Below are positions 41,986-50,260 of a stretch of 55,941 nucleotides of DNA, one piece after another. Positions within the stretch are counted from its first letter, which is position 1. Each line of letters opens with the position of its first letter. The stretch spans positions 1-55,941 of IMG/VR virus record IMGVR_UViG_3300036715_003593; one strand, written 5' to 3'. Position numbers and translations under genes: made by a program. The notes under the pieces are model-generated. The model saw nothing but the letters and a program-made list of their open reading frames with translations, did no database searches and was not told the origin of the DNA. This stretch comes from a virus.

Positions 41986-42417
41986 TTACTTCTCCTTAGG
42001 TTCTACAAGTTCCATTGTAGGGGAAGCCGGCTTAATAGTCAAACAAGTGTCGAACACTTTTACAGCTTCTTTATTACTAATCATCATAGCCTTGTAAGTT
42101 TTAGTAGCCAGCTCCGGTTTCATATTAACCACTGTATCGAAATTGATACCTTTAGATCGCAGTTCAGTTAATACCTCTTGCAAAACGGTTTCATCAATCT
42201 TACGATCGATCTTGTGGGTAAGTTTTAACTTCCAACCACTGGGCAATTCAATAGTATTAACACCTTCAACTGGGTCCGGAAAGAACATGGCTGAAACTTC
42301 CTTGCGAAGGGCTTGCTCTTTTTCGACCAGAGGCTTGGCAGCGGCGGCAGCTTGAAGGGCTTCATACCATTCTTGCAACTTGGCTTGCTTCGGCTCAAGA
42401 TTAAAAGGAATGGTCAT
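41986..42417 (-). CDS. Conserved-type phage early protein, unknown function
   Basis: The 143-residue protein has KLQEWYEALQAAAAAKPLVE, then a beta unit TIELPSGWKLKLTHKIDRKI and a helical FDTVVNMKPELATKTYKAMM. I recall such proteins next to Sak4/exonuclease genes in several phages but know no function. It overlaps the MazG-like gene by four bases. Confidence 0.5.
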   Translation of the reverse strand: MTIPFNLEPKQAKLQEWYEALQAAAAAKPLVEKEQALRKEVSAMFFPDPVEGVNTIELPSGWKLKLTHKIDRKIDETVLQEVLTELRSKGINFDTVVNMKPELATKTYKAMMISNKEAVKVFDTCLTIKPASPTMELVEPKEK

Positions 42418-42884
42418 GATTTATCTCCTTCCAACTCTATTTTGACATTCAAAGGAGATTGTAACGTTTTGAGCAGCAATAGCTCACGTATTTTTGTTTC
42501 AGGTTTCCAATAATTAGGACCCTTCAAGAACTTACCTTGTTCGTTATAAATAGGCTCACCATCTGCTCCAAGTTTACTTTCGTTACTATCCATGATGATT
42601 TCCAAAACTTCCTCCAGAGGAATACCATACTTCAGTGCTTCAGAGCGGCAGTAAACTACAATGTCACCAAGCCAGTCTGCTATCATAGTTAGAGCCTCGA
42701 GGTCATCGATACCATTATCCATAGCATCTACTATATCTCTACCTTCGCCGATCTCATCCGCTAAGGTCACCCCAAAATTGTCAATTCTTTGTATGGTATT
42801 AGCACCCAATGTGGGTACAAACTTAATTGGCAATTTATACATTTCATTCATTGCCAGGATACGTTGTGCAAAAGTCTTACTCAT
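42414..42884 (-). CDS. All-alpha NTP pyrophosphohydrolase-like protein (MazG/HisE-like)
   Basis: The 156-residue protein is helical with ADEIGEGRDIVDAMDNG and ALTMIADWLGDIVVY, where the acidic residues fit the metal-binding pattern of MazG/HisE-type pyrophosphohydrolases. A GADGEPIYNEQGKFLKGPNY segment is typical of the phage branch. It may tune nucleotide pools. It sits next to thyX, suggesting a nucleotide metabolism unit. Confidence 0.6.
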   Translation of the reverse strand: MSKTFAQRILAMNEMYKLPIKFVPTLGANTIQRIDNFGVTLADEIGEGRDIVDAMDNGIDDLEALTMIADWLGDIVVYCRSEALKYGIPLEEVLEIIMDSNESKLGADGEPIYNEQGKFLKGPNYWKPETKIRELLLLKTLQSPLNVKIELEGDKS

Positions 42885-43603
42885 TTTTGTTGCTCCTTTT
42901 CTTGTTTAAATAATTTCCAAGTCTGAGGGAATCTTTCTGCAATCAATGTTCCAACTGCATCGGCATATACTCGAATCTCCCACTGTGCGGACGGATGAGA
43001 ACGCAGGGTTAAGAATGCCATCCAATTGCGCAGGTTGGCACTAGCACGCATCCGGGAATATCGCGCCACCGGAACAGGAAGACGAGCCAGTTCTTTAGGC
43101 ATACCAATTCGGAGTCCGTATTCATAAGTCTCTTGGGCATCCTCATAAGAACGGATTAATTTGTCGCGCCAAACTTCTGCTTGAATACAAGTCAATCCGC
43201 CTGAACCTTGAGCCTGCTTGTTCGCGGTTATAATATTGGCTCCGTCCATCATGCGCTCAATGCTCGGAATGTAATTCTCATCCGGCAATGGAATATAACG
43301 AGCTGACATTTCGTTGTAGCTTTGAGTGCGGTGGCGATGCCATTCACGGAATACAAAGATCGGCGCCTTGATCTCAATAATCATGCCGGCCATCTCGAAA
43401 GGGGTATGGTGTTTGTTGTTGTAGAGATAGCCAAGCAATTTTTCATCGCCAGGTTGGCCAGGAGTTCCCCAACCGTTGAAGCCTTTACCGGTGGACATGC
43501 GAGCCGCTTCAATAACAGACTCGTCGCTACCCCAAGATTCAACTAACTTAATATAACCTTTGTCGAGGATTTGAATAGACTCTTTTTCAACTAGCTGTAT
43601 CAT
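42881..43603 (-). CDS. thyX: ThyX, flavin-dependent thymidylate synthase
   Basis: The 240-residue protein has the ThyX signature RHRTQSYNEMSAR (residues 90-102), the HHTPFEMAGMIIEIKAPIFV region and LRNWMAFLTLR near the C-terminus. It methylates dUMP using methylene-tetrahydrofolate and FAD. It raises dTTP supply for phage replication. It overlaps the MazG-like gene by four bases. Confidence 0.9.
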   Translation of the reverse strand: MIQLVEKESIQILDKGYIKLVESWGSDESVIEAARMSTGKGFNGWGTPGQPGDEKLLGYLYNNKHHTPFEMAGMIIEIKAPIFVFREWHRHRTQSYNEMSARYIPLPDENYIPSIERMMDGANIITANKQAQGSGGLTCIQAEVWRDKLIRSYEDAQETYEYGLRIGMPKELARLPVPVARYSRMRASANLRNWMAFLTLRSHPSAQWEIRVYADAVGTLIAERFPQTWKLFKQEKEQQK

Positions 43604-43880
43604 TGGTAATTACTCCTTTAGTTCCTTTAATAGTCGGTACAACATATTCTTCAGCCCGCATCTCACTATAGCGTTCCAGACTCAATTGAGCTTCGTAAAT
43701 ATCCTGGCTGATATCTTTGCCTGCGCCTCGACCGCCAGCAACCAACAACTTCTTAATCGCATGTTGTAAACACGGATCGGTAACTTCAAACATTTTAAGG
43801 ACGCGGTATACATCAACGGTCTCTGTGCCAGGTGGGACGGTTTTATAGTAATGAGGATTCTTCTCTGCGGCTTGTGACAT
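43587..43880 (-). CDS. Small conserved phage protein, first gene of the early operon
   Basis: I take ATG 43880 (MSQAAEKNPHYYKTV), since the longer form crosses the promoter. The 97-residue product contains VYRVLKMFEVTDPCLQHAIKK and LLVAGGRGAGKDISQDI plus YEAQLSLERY, a pattern common in phage small proteins of unknown function. It is the first gene behind the minus-strand promoter at 43911-43940. Confidence 0.6.
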   Translation of the reverse strand: MSQAAEKNPHYYKTVPPGTETVDVYRVLKMFEVTDPCLQHAIKKLLVAGGRGAGKDISQDIYEAQLSLERYSEMRAEEYVVPTIKGTKGVITNDTAS

Positions 43881-43910
43881 TTTATTTCCCTTCTTGGTTA
43901 AGGTGGAGCC

Positions 43911-43940
43911 ATTATATTGAATAGGGAGAAGGATCTTCAA
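43911..43940 (-). promoter_or_regulatory. Leftward early promoter
   Basis: On the minus strand TTGAAG (43940-43935), 18 bp, TATAAT (43916-43911), about 30 bp before the ATG at 43880. It faces the plus-strand promoter and regulator gene across a short divergent region. Confidence 0.65.
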
Positions 43941-43991
43941 CCCCTATTTAGTTCCCCTTAAAAGGGGGTGGTGAATAAAATTATTACCCTA

Positions 43992-43997
43992 TATAAT
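43992..43997 (+). promoter_or_regulatory. Rightward -10 box before the Cro-like gene
   Basis: TATAAT at 43992-43997 lies 31 bp before ATG 44029. The -35 region (GTGAAT-like) is poor, so activity may be regulated. Together with the leftward promoter it defines a divergent control region. Confidence 0.45.
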
Positions 43998-44028
43998 TGC
44001 CCGGTCAAATTTCACTCAAGGGGGCACC

Positions 44029-44241
44029 ATGTCAAGCAAAGAAGGACTATTCGATCAACCGAATTCGTTAATGGTAGAAACCATTAAGCTGGTTAAGAAA
44101 GCTGACCTAATTAAAATCAGTTATGAAACTGGAATTCCTTTTTACTGGTTACGGAAATTCAAAGAAGGGGTGTATCAAAATCCTAGCTGTAATAGAGTAC
44201 AGTATCTATATGAGCATCTTTCCAACACTAAATTAGTTTAA
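44029..44241 (+). CDS. Small Cro-like helix-turn-helix protein
   Basis: The 70-residue product has KKADLIKISYETGIPFYWLRK, which fits a short helix-turn-helix of the Cro/YdaS type, and a C-terminal VQYLYEHLSNTKLV helix. CAAGGGGGCACC precedes the ATG. Its location at the divergent promoter pair suggests it controls the early-late switch. No repressor partner is found, which fits a lytic phage. Confidence 0.6.
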   Translation: MSSKEGLFDQPNSLMVETIKLVKKADLIKISYETGIPFYWLRKFKEGVYQNPSCNRVQYLYEHLSNTKLV

Positions 44242-44249
44242 AGGCAACC

Positions 44250-46484
44250 ATGAATCCAAATTGGAATAATGTGCCTTTCGAGTTGAGGCAGCTTAAACAA
44301 TGGGTCTGTACCAATACAGACAAAGTTCCACTTAATCCGATAACCAAGAAAGGTGCCTCACCGACCGATCCGAAAACATGGGGCACCTTTCAACAGGCTT
44401 GCGAAGCTGGGATGCCAGCAATCGGTTTTGTAATAACAGCACAAGATCCATACACTTTTATAGACTTAGATCATACAGACGACCTAACCCAGTTAACCCG
44501 TCAGACTAAGATATATGAATCTTTCAATAGTTATTCTGAAAGATCAGTCTCCGGCAAAGGTGCCCATATAATAGTCAAGGGCAGAATCCCAGCCGGTGTT
44601 CGTCGGGACAAAGTAGAAGTCTATTCAGCGGAACGATATATGATCTGCACCGGAGACATTCTACGCAATGCCCCAATCAATGATTATCAAGCCCTACTTG
44701 ATGTCTTGTATAATGAGATGCAAAATACGGCTCCAGTGGTTGAGTTACAAGAAACGGAAGCCGACCTCAACGATGAAGATATTGTGGACAGAGCCATGCG
44801 CGCGAGCAATGCGGACAAATTCAATTCGCTTTGCTCTGGCGAGATAGCCGAATACCCAAGCCAGTCGGAAGCAGACTTCGCTCTCCTCAGTATCATTGCT
44901 TTCTATACCAAGAGCAATGAACAAGTGCGACGCATTTTCCGGATGACTAAACTCGGCAAGCGGGAAAAGGCAATCAAGAATAATACTTATCTAGACTTCG
45001 CACTTCGCAAGGTACGCGCGCAGCAACCCGAGCCAATAGATATGGCACAAGTGTCTGCGAATGCTATAGCGATAATGAAGCCTAAGATCGTTCTGATGCC
45101 AGCACAAAACGTTCCAATGGAAACCCCACAGGTTCCAATAAAATCTGACTGCCAGCCAATCCCAATTGAACTTCCACCTGGACTTGTCGGCGAGATAGCC
45201 CAATACTTTTATCAATCCTCCATTCGACCGGTAGCCGAGATATCCATGGTTGCGGCTATTGCTTGCGTTGCCGGAGTAGCTGGCAGGGCTTACAACATTT
45301 CTGGTCAAGGGCTTTCTCAGTATCTTATTCTACTAGCGCGAACCGGTACCGGTAAAGAAGCAGCCTCCTCAGGTATATCTAGATTGTTTCAATCTATTCG
45401 ACCCATGTTACCAATGTCAGACCAGTTTCTCGGACCATCTGTGTTTGCATCTGGACCTGCCCTTCAGCGAGTGCTATCAGAACGACCCTGCTTTGTTTCC
45501 ATCTTAGGAGAATTCGGATATACCGTTCAAAGGCTATCCAGTCCAAATGCAAACTCCGCCGAACTGACCTTGAAGCAATTGCTTCTCGATGTGTATGGTA
45601 AATCCGGTTTCGGTCAAACCTTACAGGCTTCAGTCTATTCTGATAAAGAAAAGAACGTTAATCCAGTTGCCAGTCCTAATATAACTATCTTGGGTGAAAG
45701 CACCCCGGAATCATTTTACGAAGGTTTGGACCAATCTCATATTGCATCCGGTTTTCTCAGCCGGTTTTTGATTTTGGAATACACCGGCGACCGACCAGAG
45801 CTTAATGATAACCACAATATGCCACCATCCGATCAGTTAAAACAAAAGTTCGCAGATCTAATGACAGTGGTTATTACCACTACGAACAACAATACTTGTC
45901 TTCAGGTGAAACAGGATAAAGAAGCTCAAGATTTGTTAACTAAGTTTAATTTGAAAGTGGATGGCAAAATTAGAGCGGCTGGCGGAGACGCTATTCGGGA
46001 AATATGGAATCGTGCTCACCTCAAGGCTTTAAAGTTGGCAGCATTAATATCCGTGGGTAATAACCCTCATATGCCGCTCGTGGACGCGCTTTCAGCCAGG
46101 TGGGCAATACATATGGTGGAATCGGATTGTCAAGCCCTACAAAAGCGTTTTTCAGCCGGCGACATCGGTACTGGGGACAGTAAGCAGATTAACGATGTCA
46201 AGCGAATTATCGAAAATTACTTGAGTTTGCCATTTGGAGACGTTGTCAAATACGGTGCCACGGAAAAGTTATACAAAGCCCACGTGGTTCCATACCAATT
46301 CGTTATCAAAAAAACCTATAGCTTATCCTCGTTCAAGAACGATAGATCGGGTAGTACTGTGGCACTGAAGCGAACTATCCAAACCATGATGGATATGGGC
46401 ATGCTGAAAGAAATTCCGAAAGCCCAACTAGAACAAGCTTATGAATATACTGGTGGTGCCTACTCGATCGGCAGGCATTGGTAG
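44250..46484 (+). CDS. Primase-like N-domain fused to DUF3987 ATPase
   Basis: The 744-residue protein begins with a primase/polymerase-like domain (about 1-180: LKQWVCTNTDKVPLNPITKK, FIDLDHTDD metal site, ERSVSGKGAHIIVKG). The second half matches DUF3987 ATPases: Walker A LARTGTGKEAASSG near residue 365, VSILGEFGYT and ITILGESTPESFY. Such proteins prime and unwind DNA at phage replication origins. The downstream region has repeated ATTAAC motifs. Confidence 0.75.
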   Translation: MNPNWNNVPFELRQLKQWVCTNTDKVPLNPITKKGASPTDPKTWGTFQQACEAGMPAIGFVITAQDPYTFIDLDHTDDLTQLTRQTKIYESFNSYSERSVSGKGAHIIVKGRIPAGVRRDKVEVYSAERYMICTGDILRNAPINDYQALLDVLYNEMQNTAPVVELQETEADLNDEDIVDRAMRASNADKFNSLCSGEIAEYPSQSEADFALLSIIAFYTKSNEQVRRIFRMTKLGKREKAIKNNTYLDFALRKVRAQQPEPIDMAQVSANAIAIMKPKIVLMPAQNVPMETPQVPIKSDCQPIPIELPPGLVGEIAQYFYQSSIRPVAEISMVAAIACVAGVAGRAYNISGQGLSQYLILLARTGTGKEAASSGISRLFQSIRPMLPMSDQFLGPSVFASGPALQRVLSERPCFVSILGEFGYTVQRLSSPNANSAELTLKQLLLDVYGKSGFGQTLQASVYSDKEKNVNPVASPNITILGESTPESFYEGLDQSHIASGFLSRFLILEYTGDRPELNDNHNMPPSDQLKQKFADLMTVVITTTNNNTCLQVKQDKEAQDLLTKFNLKVDGKIRAAGGDAIREIWNRAHLKALKLAALISVGNNPHMPLVDALSARWAIHMVESDCQALQKRFSAGDIGTGDSKQINDVKRIIENYLSLPFGDVVKYGATEKLYKAHVVPYQFVIKKTYSLSSFKNDRSGSTVALKRTIQTMMDMGMLKEIPKAQLEQAYEYTGGAYSIGRHW

Positions 46485-46493
46485 TAATCAAAA

Positions 46494-46705
46494 GTTAATG
46501 AAAAAATTTGCTTTTAAGGGCAGTTTAGGGGGTAACCCGTTGAGTTCATTAACTGTTTATGGATTTAAGGGGTTAAGGGGGACCCCTAAAGGAAAAGGAA
46601 AGAATTAGAAGCAATCCCTAATAAGAAATATATATACCCCATTAACATTATTAACTCATTAACATATATAATTATAAAGGCTTTTTTTGAAACAATTGCA
46701 TTAAC
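46494..46705. repeat. Six ATTAAC/GTTAAT motifs in an AT-rich intergenic region
   Basis: ATTAAC is found at 46548, 46641, 46650, 46658 and 46700 and its complement GTTAAT at 46494. The central three are 8-9 bp apart and are followed by TATATAAT. An AGGGGT-ACCCCT hairpin lies upstream around 46574-46597. This gap of about 240 bp after the primase gene holds no protein gene before 46729 and could be a replication origin or operator set. Confidence 0.45.
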
Positions 46706-46728
46706 CACTAGTAACAGGAGATTAGATT

Positions 46729-46824
46729 ATGGAAATTAAGGTAGTAGTGGAAGGAAAGATTATGATAGTGGAATTCGATCTTAAACAAACAGCAGAAAAC
46801 GAATGGAGTAATCACAATGGCTAA
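46729..46824 (+). CDS. Leader-like small ORF (31 aa)
   Basis: ATG 46729 has a strong AGGAG 8 bp upstream (46716-46720). The product (MEIKVVVEGKIMIVEFDLKQ, then TAENEWSNHNG) ends at TAA 46822, eight bases inside the next gene, so it probably couples translation. Beta-rich and acidic; function unknown. Confidence 0.5.
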   Translation: MEIKVVVEGKIMIVEFDLKQTAENEWSNHNG

Positions 46825-47239
46825 AAGTTTCGCACAATCAAAAGGGGCTCGCGGCGAACGAGAGATTATAAACATACTACAACCCATTGTGGATAAAGTC
46901 TGTATCGAATGCGGGAAGGAACAAATTAGTCTGCTTCGAAATAGTTTACAATCTAGGCAGGGTGGCTACGACATGCTCGGGCTGGATTGGCTGGCGCTGG
47001 AAATAAAGAGATGTGAAACTTTGAACATCCCCGCATGGACTAGACAATGCCTTGAGCAAGCATCTAATCAGCAAGTACCTGTTCTAATCTATAAACAGAA
47101 CAATCGAGCTTGGAAAGTTATGATGCATGGACTATTGGTTCCAGGCGGATCAACTAACCTGAAAGTCTGGTGTGAAATTAGTGTAGAATCATTCCTGGCT
47201 TATTTCGAACTGAGATTAAAACATGAGGTGTGTAAATGA
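46817..47239 (+). CDS. Holliday-junction-resolvase-like PD-(D/E)XK nuclease
   Basis: The 140-residue protein has KGARGEREIINIL at the start, RQGGYDMLGLDWLALEIKR with the D-ExK catalytic pattern, and WTRQCLEQA. The layout fits phage Hjc/RecU-type nucleases. It would resolve junctions or trim branches during replication and packaging. It overlaps the next gene by ATGA. Confidence 0.7.
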   Translation: MAKSFAQSKGARGEREIINILQPIVDKVCIECGKEQISLLRNSLQSRQGGYDMLGLDWLALEIKRCETLNIPAWTRQCLEQASNQQVPVLIYKQNNRAWKVMMHGLLVPGGSTNLKVWCEISVESFLAYFELRLKHEVCK

Positions 47240-47433
47240 GTAGCGCTGATCCAATAGATCAAGGATGTGAACACGAACAACAAGATCGGGATGCTGGTAT
47301 TGAGGAAGTTCGGAAACTGGCTGCAGCTTTCGAAAAAGGAGAACCTGGAATCTGTATCCATTGTGGTTATGACTTCATTCGCTTGGTCAGAGGTCGGTGC
47401 GGTAAGTGCAGAGATGAATTGGGGTTACCTTGA
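47236..47433 (+). CDS. DksA/TraR-type C4 zinc-finger protein
   Basis: The 65-residue protein has a charged N-terminus (CEHEQQDRDAGIEEVRKLAA) and a C-terminal zinc finger CIHCGYDFIR and CGKCRDELG. It resembles phage TraR-like proteins that bind RNA polymerase secondary channel. The DksA tip acidic residues cannot be judged by eye. Confidence 0.55.
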   Translation: MSSADPIDQGCEHEQQDRDAGIEEVRKLAAAFEKGEPGICIHCGYDFIRLVRGRCGKCRDELGLP

Positions 47434-47639
47434 AACTGAGGATTGTTAATCTGCCAGACCATTCTACTTTGGTTTATCTGGAGCAGAAGGCCAACGGAAA
47501 AATATATGCCCTCCAGATCATATCCACTTGGGCAGAGCAGCGTAACTGCATAAACGGGTGGCGAAAGTTAATTTATGATCATATCCGCCAGGGTCGTCGT
47601 TACATCAGAAGGAGTATTGAAAATGATAGCAAAGATTAA
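47430..47639 (+). CDS. Small hypothetical protein with TTG start
   Basis: The best start is TTG 47430, overlapping the previous TGA. The 69-residue product (LRIVNLPDHSTLVYLEQKAN, then a Trp/Arg-rich middle and basic C-terminus) looks coding. It overlaps the next gene by 17 bp. The unusual start codon and lack of a clear ribosome site lower confidence. Confidence 0.4.
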   Translation: MKLRIVNLPDHSTLVYLEQKANGKIYALQIISTWAEQRNCINGWRKLIYDHIRQGRRYIRRSIENDSKD

Positions 47640-47844
47640 ACAATGGTTCAAAGATGCAGATGAAAAAGATCTCGCTCGGCTCAAGAGAAGTGGTTATAAT
47701 TATGCAGCCGGTAGATTGTTGAAGGAGGGTAATGCAGCTATTACCCCTTTGTGTTATGAATCGGATAACCCTTTCGATGGAAACGAATTCGATATCGGTA
47801 TAGTGGAAGCGTTGCTGGATTTTGAGAGGCGGGGTAAGAAATGA
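47623..47844 (+). CDS. Small acidic-basic helical protein
   Basis: ATG 47623 is preceded by AAGGAGTATTGAAA, so the longer upstream frame is not used. The 73-residue product has MIAKIKQWFKDADEKDLARL and YNYAAGRLLKEGNAAITPL, then an acidic C-terminus. Function unknown. It overlaps the next gene by ATGA. Confidence 0.6.
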   Translation: MIAKIKQWFKDADEKDLARLKRSGYNYAAGRLLKEGNAAITPLCYESDNPFDGNEFDIGIVEALLDFERRGKK

Positions 47845-48053
47845 ATCTTAATGGTTGCCATAACAGACCACACTTGAAACATTTCGCAACTGTTCAAATT
47901 GGATGGATACCTAGCTTGCATCCTATCCAGACTCGGTACCCGCTTTTGAAATCGATCCCCGACCCCATGTCGAAGGATTGCCAGTATCAGAAGCTGAGGA
48001 AAGACGATCCGAAGTGTGCTGGATGCAAACATTTAGTGGAGGAAGTGAAATGA
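47841..48053 (+). CDS. Small hypothetical protein with C-terminal Cys motif
   Basis: The 70-residue product begins at an overlapping ATGA and has a His/Pro-rich start (GCHNRPHLKHFATV) and CQYQK...KCAGCKHLVE at the end, which could form a small zinc knuckle with upstream His. Function unknown. The overlaps on both sides support translation. Confidence 0.45.
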   Translation: MNLNGCHNRPHLKHFATVQIGWIPSLHPIQTRYPLLKSIPDPMSKDCQYQKLRKDDPKCAGCKHLVEEVK

Positions 48054-48400
48054 AAACATTTGATCAATATCAAGCCGCGCGCGATACTCTTGTGGCAGCA
48101 GAGATCCAAGATCTACTTAAAGGTGACTACTCACCATTTAATCGTGATAATTTCGAACAGTATTTGAGAGAACTAGCGGAAGACGACGAACTGAATAAAA
48201 CAATGTTTCGTTATGCGGAAGCCTATTCTCAGCAAATCGAGCCTCATCATATGAACCTAGCACTACTGGGCGAATCTGTAATAATCGGACTTCGCAAGTA
48301 TTGGGAATCGCAAGCAGCACTGAGGGCTGATGCAGGAATTCCTAGTGTGGTTGATATGATGGGAGACGATCGCGGAACACATGGATGTTATGGAAGGTAG
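48050..48400 (+). CDS. Hypothetical helical protein
   Basis: ATG 48050 lies after GGAAGTGAA and overlaps the previous stop (ATGA). The 116-residue product is helical and acidic (FEQYLRELAEDDELNKTMFRY), with a C-terminal IIGLRKYWESQAALRADAGI. No family is recognised. Confidence 0.5.
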   Translation: MKTFDQYQAARDTLVAAEIQDLLKGDYSPFNRDNFEQYLRELAEDDELNKTMFRYAEAYSQQIEPHHMNLALLGESVIIGLRKYWESQAALRADAGIPSVVDMMGDDRGTHGCYGR

Positions 48401-48401
48401 T

Positions 48402-48464
48402 ATGAAAGTATCGCATTATGTTCAAATCATTTATATTCGCTATCTCAAAGGTCTGCGAAAATGA
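48402..48464 (+). CDS. Very small ORF (20 aa)
   Basis: MKVSHYVQIIYIRYLKGLRK is encoded from ATG 48402 and its TGA overlaps the next ATG. GGAAGG lies just upstream. It may be a leader peptide that feeds ribosomes to the next gene rather than a functional protein. Confidence 0.35.
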   Translation: MKVSHYVQIIYIRYLKGLRK

Positions 48465-48631
48465 AGCGGGTCTGGTTAATCTGGATGCTGGCGATGAATC
48501 CATTGGGATCTGCTGAAATGAATATCTTCTGCATTGGTGCACCTTTATACAATAAACCATGCAGTTATAACGTAGAAGATATAAAATGCGATCCAGTGGT
48601 GCTAACTAAAGAAAGGGTGAGACGAAAATGA
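48461..48631 (+). CDS. Small probable exported Cys protein (56 aa)
   Basis: From ATG 48461 (ATGA overlap), the product begins MKRVWLIWMLAMNPLGSAE, which looks like a short signal peptide with cleavage after GSA. The rest has three Cys (FCIGAP, KPCSYN, KCDPV). Its stop overlaps the next start. No function can be assigned. Confidence 0.45.
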   Translation: MKRVWLIWMLAMNPLGSAEMNIFCIGAPLYNKPCSYNVEDIKCDPVVLTKERVRRK

Positions 48632-48729
48632 AACGATTGATAGACGTCATGTTGTTTTATGGCATTAGTCCTAGCATGTTAGTGCTTATTGTAGGTTTAA
48701 CAGGCGTGTTACTTTTCAGATACCTTTAA
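48628..48729 (+). CDS. Single-span membrane micro-protein (33 aa)
   Basis: ATG 48628 overlaps the previous TGA. The product has one transmembrane segment (MLVLIVGLTGVLLF) with basic ends (MKRL, RYL). It is typical of phage membrane micro-proteins, but function is unknown. Confidence 0.45.
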   Translation: MKRLIDVMLFYGISPSMLVLIVGLTGVLLFRYL

Positions 48730-48792
48730 AAGGTGGCAGCGAATGCTAGGGTCTGTATATCGATGAATAACTTTAAATCATAGGGATAAATT

Positions 48793-49158
48793 ATGAGTAA
48801 TCAAGAATCAGCAGTGGATCAAGAAGCGTTAGCTCGTCATAAAAAAGTGCTCGAAGACTTCAGGGGACTCGAGCATCACATGTCAGCTGAATTGCGTGCT
48901 AACCTTGAAGCCACCATCCCGCAGGAAGCGCGTGAGCACCTGTTAACTGTTTGCCTCCTGGCTATCCAATACGGTCGCAGTCTTGAGCAGCATGATATGA
49001 TTGCTCAAGTTGCCAAGGCTCCGGAACACATGCAAGTTTTGATCAAAGAGGTATTGACCGGTACAACTGAGCGTAAAATAATCATCGGTGAAACAAACGC
49101 AGGTGCTTCATCTCTAGTGCGTCAGCTCATGGCCAATATGGATCGCACTAAACATTAG
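48793..49158 (+). CDS. Hypothetical helical protein before the terminase genes
   Basis: The 121-residue acidic helical product (QEALARHKKVLEDFRGLEHH, HLLTVCLLAIQYGRSLEQH) starts after AGGGATAAATT. It immediately precedes the terminase small subunit but shows no helix-turn-helix. A regulatory or packaging accessory role is conceivable only from position. Confidence 0.5.
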   Translation: MSNQESAVDQEALARHKKVLEDFRGLEHHMSAELRANLEATIPQEAREHLLTVCLLAIQYGRSLEQHDMIAQVAKAPEHMQVLIKEVLTGTTERKIIIGETNAGASSLVRQLMANMDRTKH

Positions 49159-49229
49159 GATCTACTGCCGGTTGACCTGTTCGATCCTTCTCGGGTATCT
49201 TAATCCCATTAAATTATCTGAGCCACGAT

Positions 49230-49850
49230 ATGTCCGAAGAATCCATCGCTGAATTAAGGAAACGGCCTAAGTTGCCATACGAGGATGCCGCCGTCAAGGC
49301 TGGCATGCAGTATGAGCGCCGCCGTCATATCCTTGCAGAAAGAGTGAAGGGGGTTAGCTTCCCGAAGATTGCTGCTGAATTGGGTCTAACCCAAGGTTAT
49401 GTGTTTAAGCAATATAAGCTCGCTCTAAAGTCAGCCATCACCGAAGATGTGTCGCAAGTCCGTAAAATAGAACTTGCTCGGTTAGATGAATTACAAGAAG
49501 AAGTTATCAAGATCATGCATTCTTTCAATCCGATGGTTAGTGGTGGCAGAGTGGTCTATGATGTAGTGGAAGGTGAAGTAGAACCTCGAGATGGGGAGGA
49601 TGAAGTAACTGAGCGCGTTCTGAAAAAGCTCGAAGACCCTAAAGTTAAGTTTGACGCAGTTAACACGGCTCTACGTATCATGGATCGCCGTGCTAAGTTA
49701 CTGGGACTGGATGCCCCTGTCAAAGCCGAATTGTCCGGTCCAGATGGTGGTCCGATTCAACAATACACCGTACCTAGACCAATGACCCGCGAAGAGTTAG
49801 TTGCAGAAGCAGCTGCACGCGGATTACCAACTACTATTTTTAAAATATGA
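49230..49850 (+). CDS. Terminase small subunit
   Basis: The 206-residue protein has a helix-turn-helix (VKGVSFPKIAAELGLTQGYV, FKQYKLAL) for DNA recognition, a coiled central region (KIELARLDELQEEVIKIMHS) and a segment DAVNTALRIMDRRAKLLGLD typical of terminase small subunits. It selects phage DNA for packaging. Its stop overlaps the HNH gene start by ATGA. Confidence 0.8.
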   Translation: MSEESIAELRKRPKLPYEDAAVKAGMQYERRRHILAERVKGVSFPKIAAELGLTQGYVFKQYKLALKSAITEDVSQVRKIELARLDELQEEVIKIMHSFNPMVSGGRVVYDVVEGEVEPRDGEDEVTERVLKKLEDPKVKFDAVNTALRIMDRRAKLLGLDAPVKAELSGPDGGPIQQYTVPRPMTREELVAEAAARGLPTTIFKI

Positions 49851-50260
49851 ATCTACCTGTTTATAAATTTGTACTCTTTACAACCTGCGCCTTGCTCTTG
49901 GCCAAGTGTGCCACTCAAGAAGTTCGGGCGGAAGGTATCTATGAGGAAAATCGATACGAGGTCAGCACTCTTCGGAATGCTGACGGGTCTTATGCTCGCT
50001 CAAAGAAAGTGGCCAGAGAGTTCCAAAAAATTCACCCTTGCCCGTCCACCGGATTACAGACTGGCGCTTGTCCAGGTTGGGCAAAAGACCATGTTATTCC
50101 GAGAGCATGTGGTGGAATAGATGCTGTCTGGAATATGCAATGGTTGCCAGATGACATTAAACATTCTGTTGGAGATCATGCCAAGGACAGCTTTGAGAGG
50201 AAGATTTATTCTTTATCCGATCTCCCGATGCCTAACTGCAAGTCTGCTAAAGTTGAATGA
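49847..50260 (+). CDS. HNH-like nuclease with signal peptide
   Basis: The 137-residue protein has an N-terminal hydrophobic signal (YKFVLFTTCALLLAKC) followed by a likely cleavage after VRA. The His-metal finger region is AKDHVIPRACGG, then DAVWNMQWLPDDIKH, with the catalytic His in DHVIP and the downstream Asn and Lys/His. Cys pairs (CPSTGLQTGAC, PNC) could form disulphides, supporting export. It sits between the terminase subunits with ATGA overlaps on both sides. Typical packaging HNH proteins are cytoplasmic, so an exported one is odd. Confidence 0.65.
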   Translation: MNLPVYKFVLFTTCALLLAKCATQEVRAEGIYEENRYEVSTLRNADGSYARSKKVAREFQKIHPCPSTGLQTGACPGWAKDHVIPRACGGIDAVWNMQWLPDDIKHSVGDHAKDSFERKIYSLSDLPMPNCKSAKVE

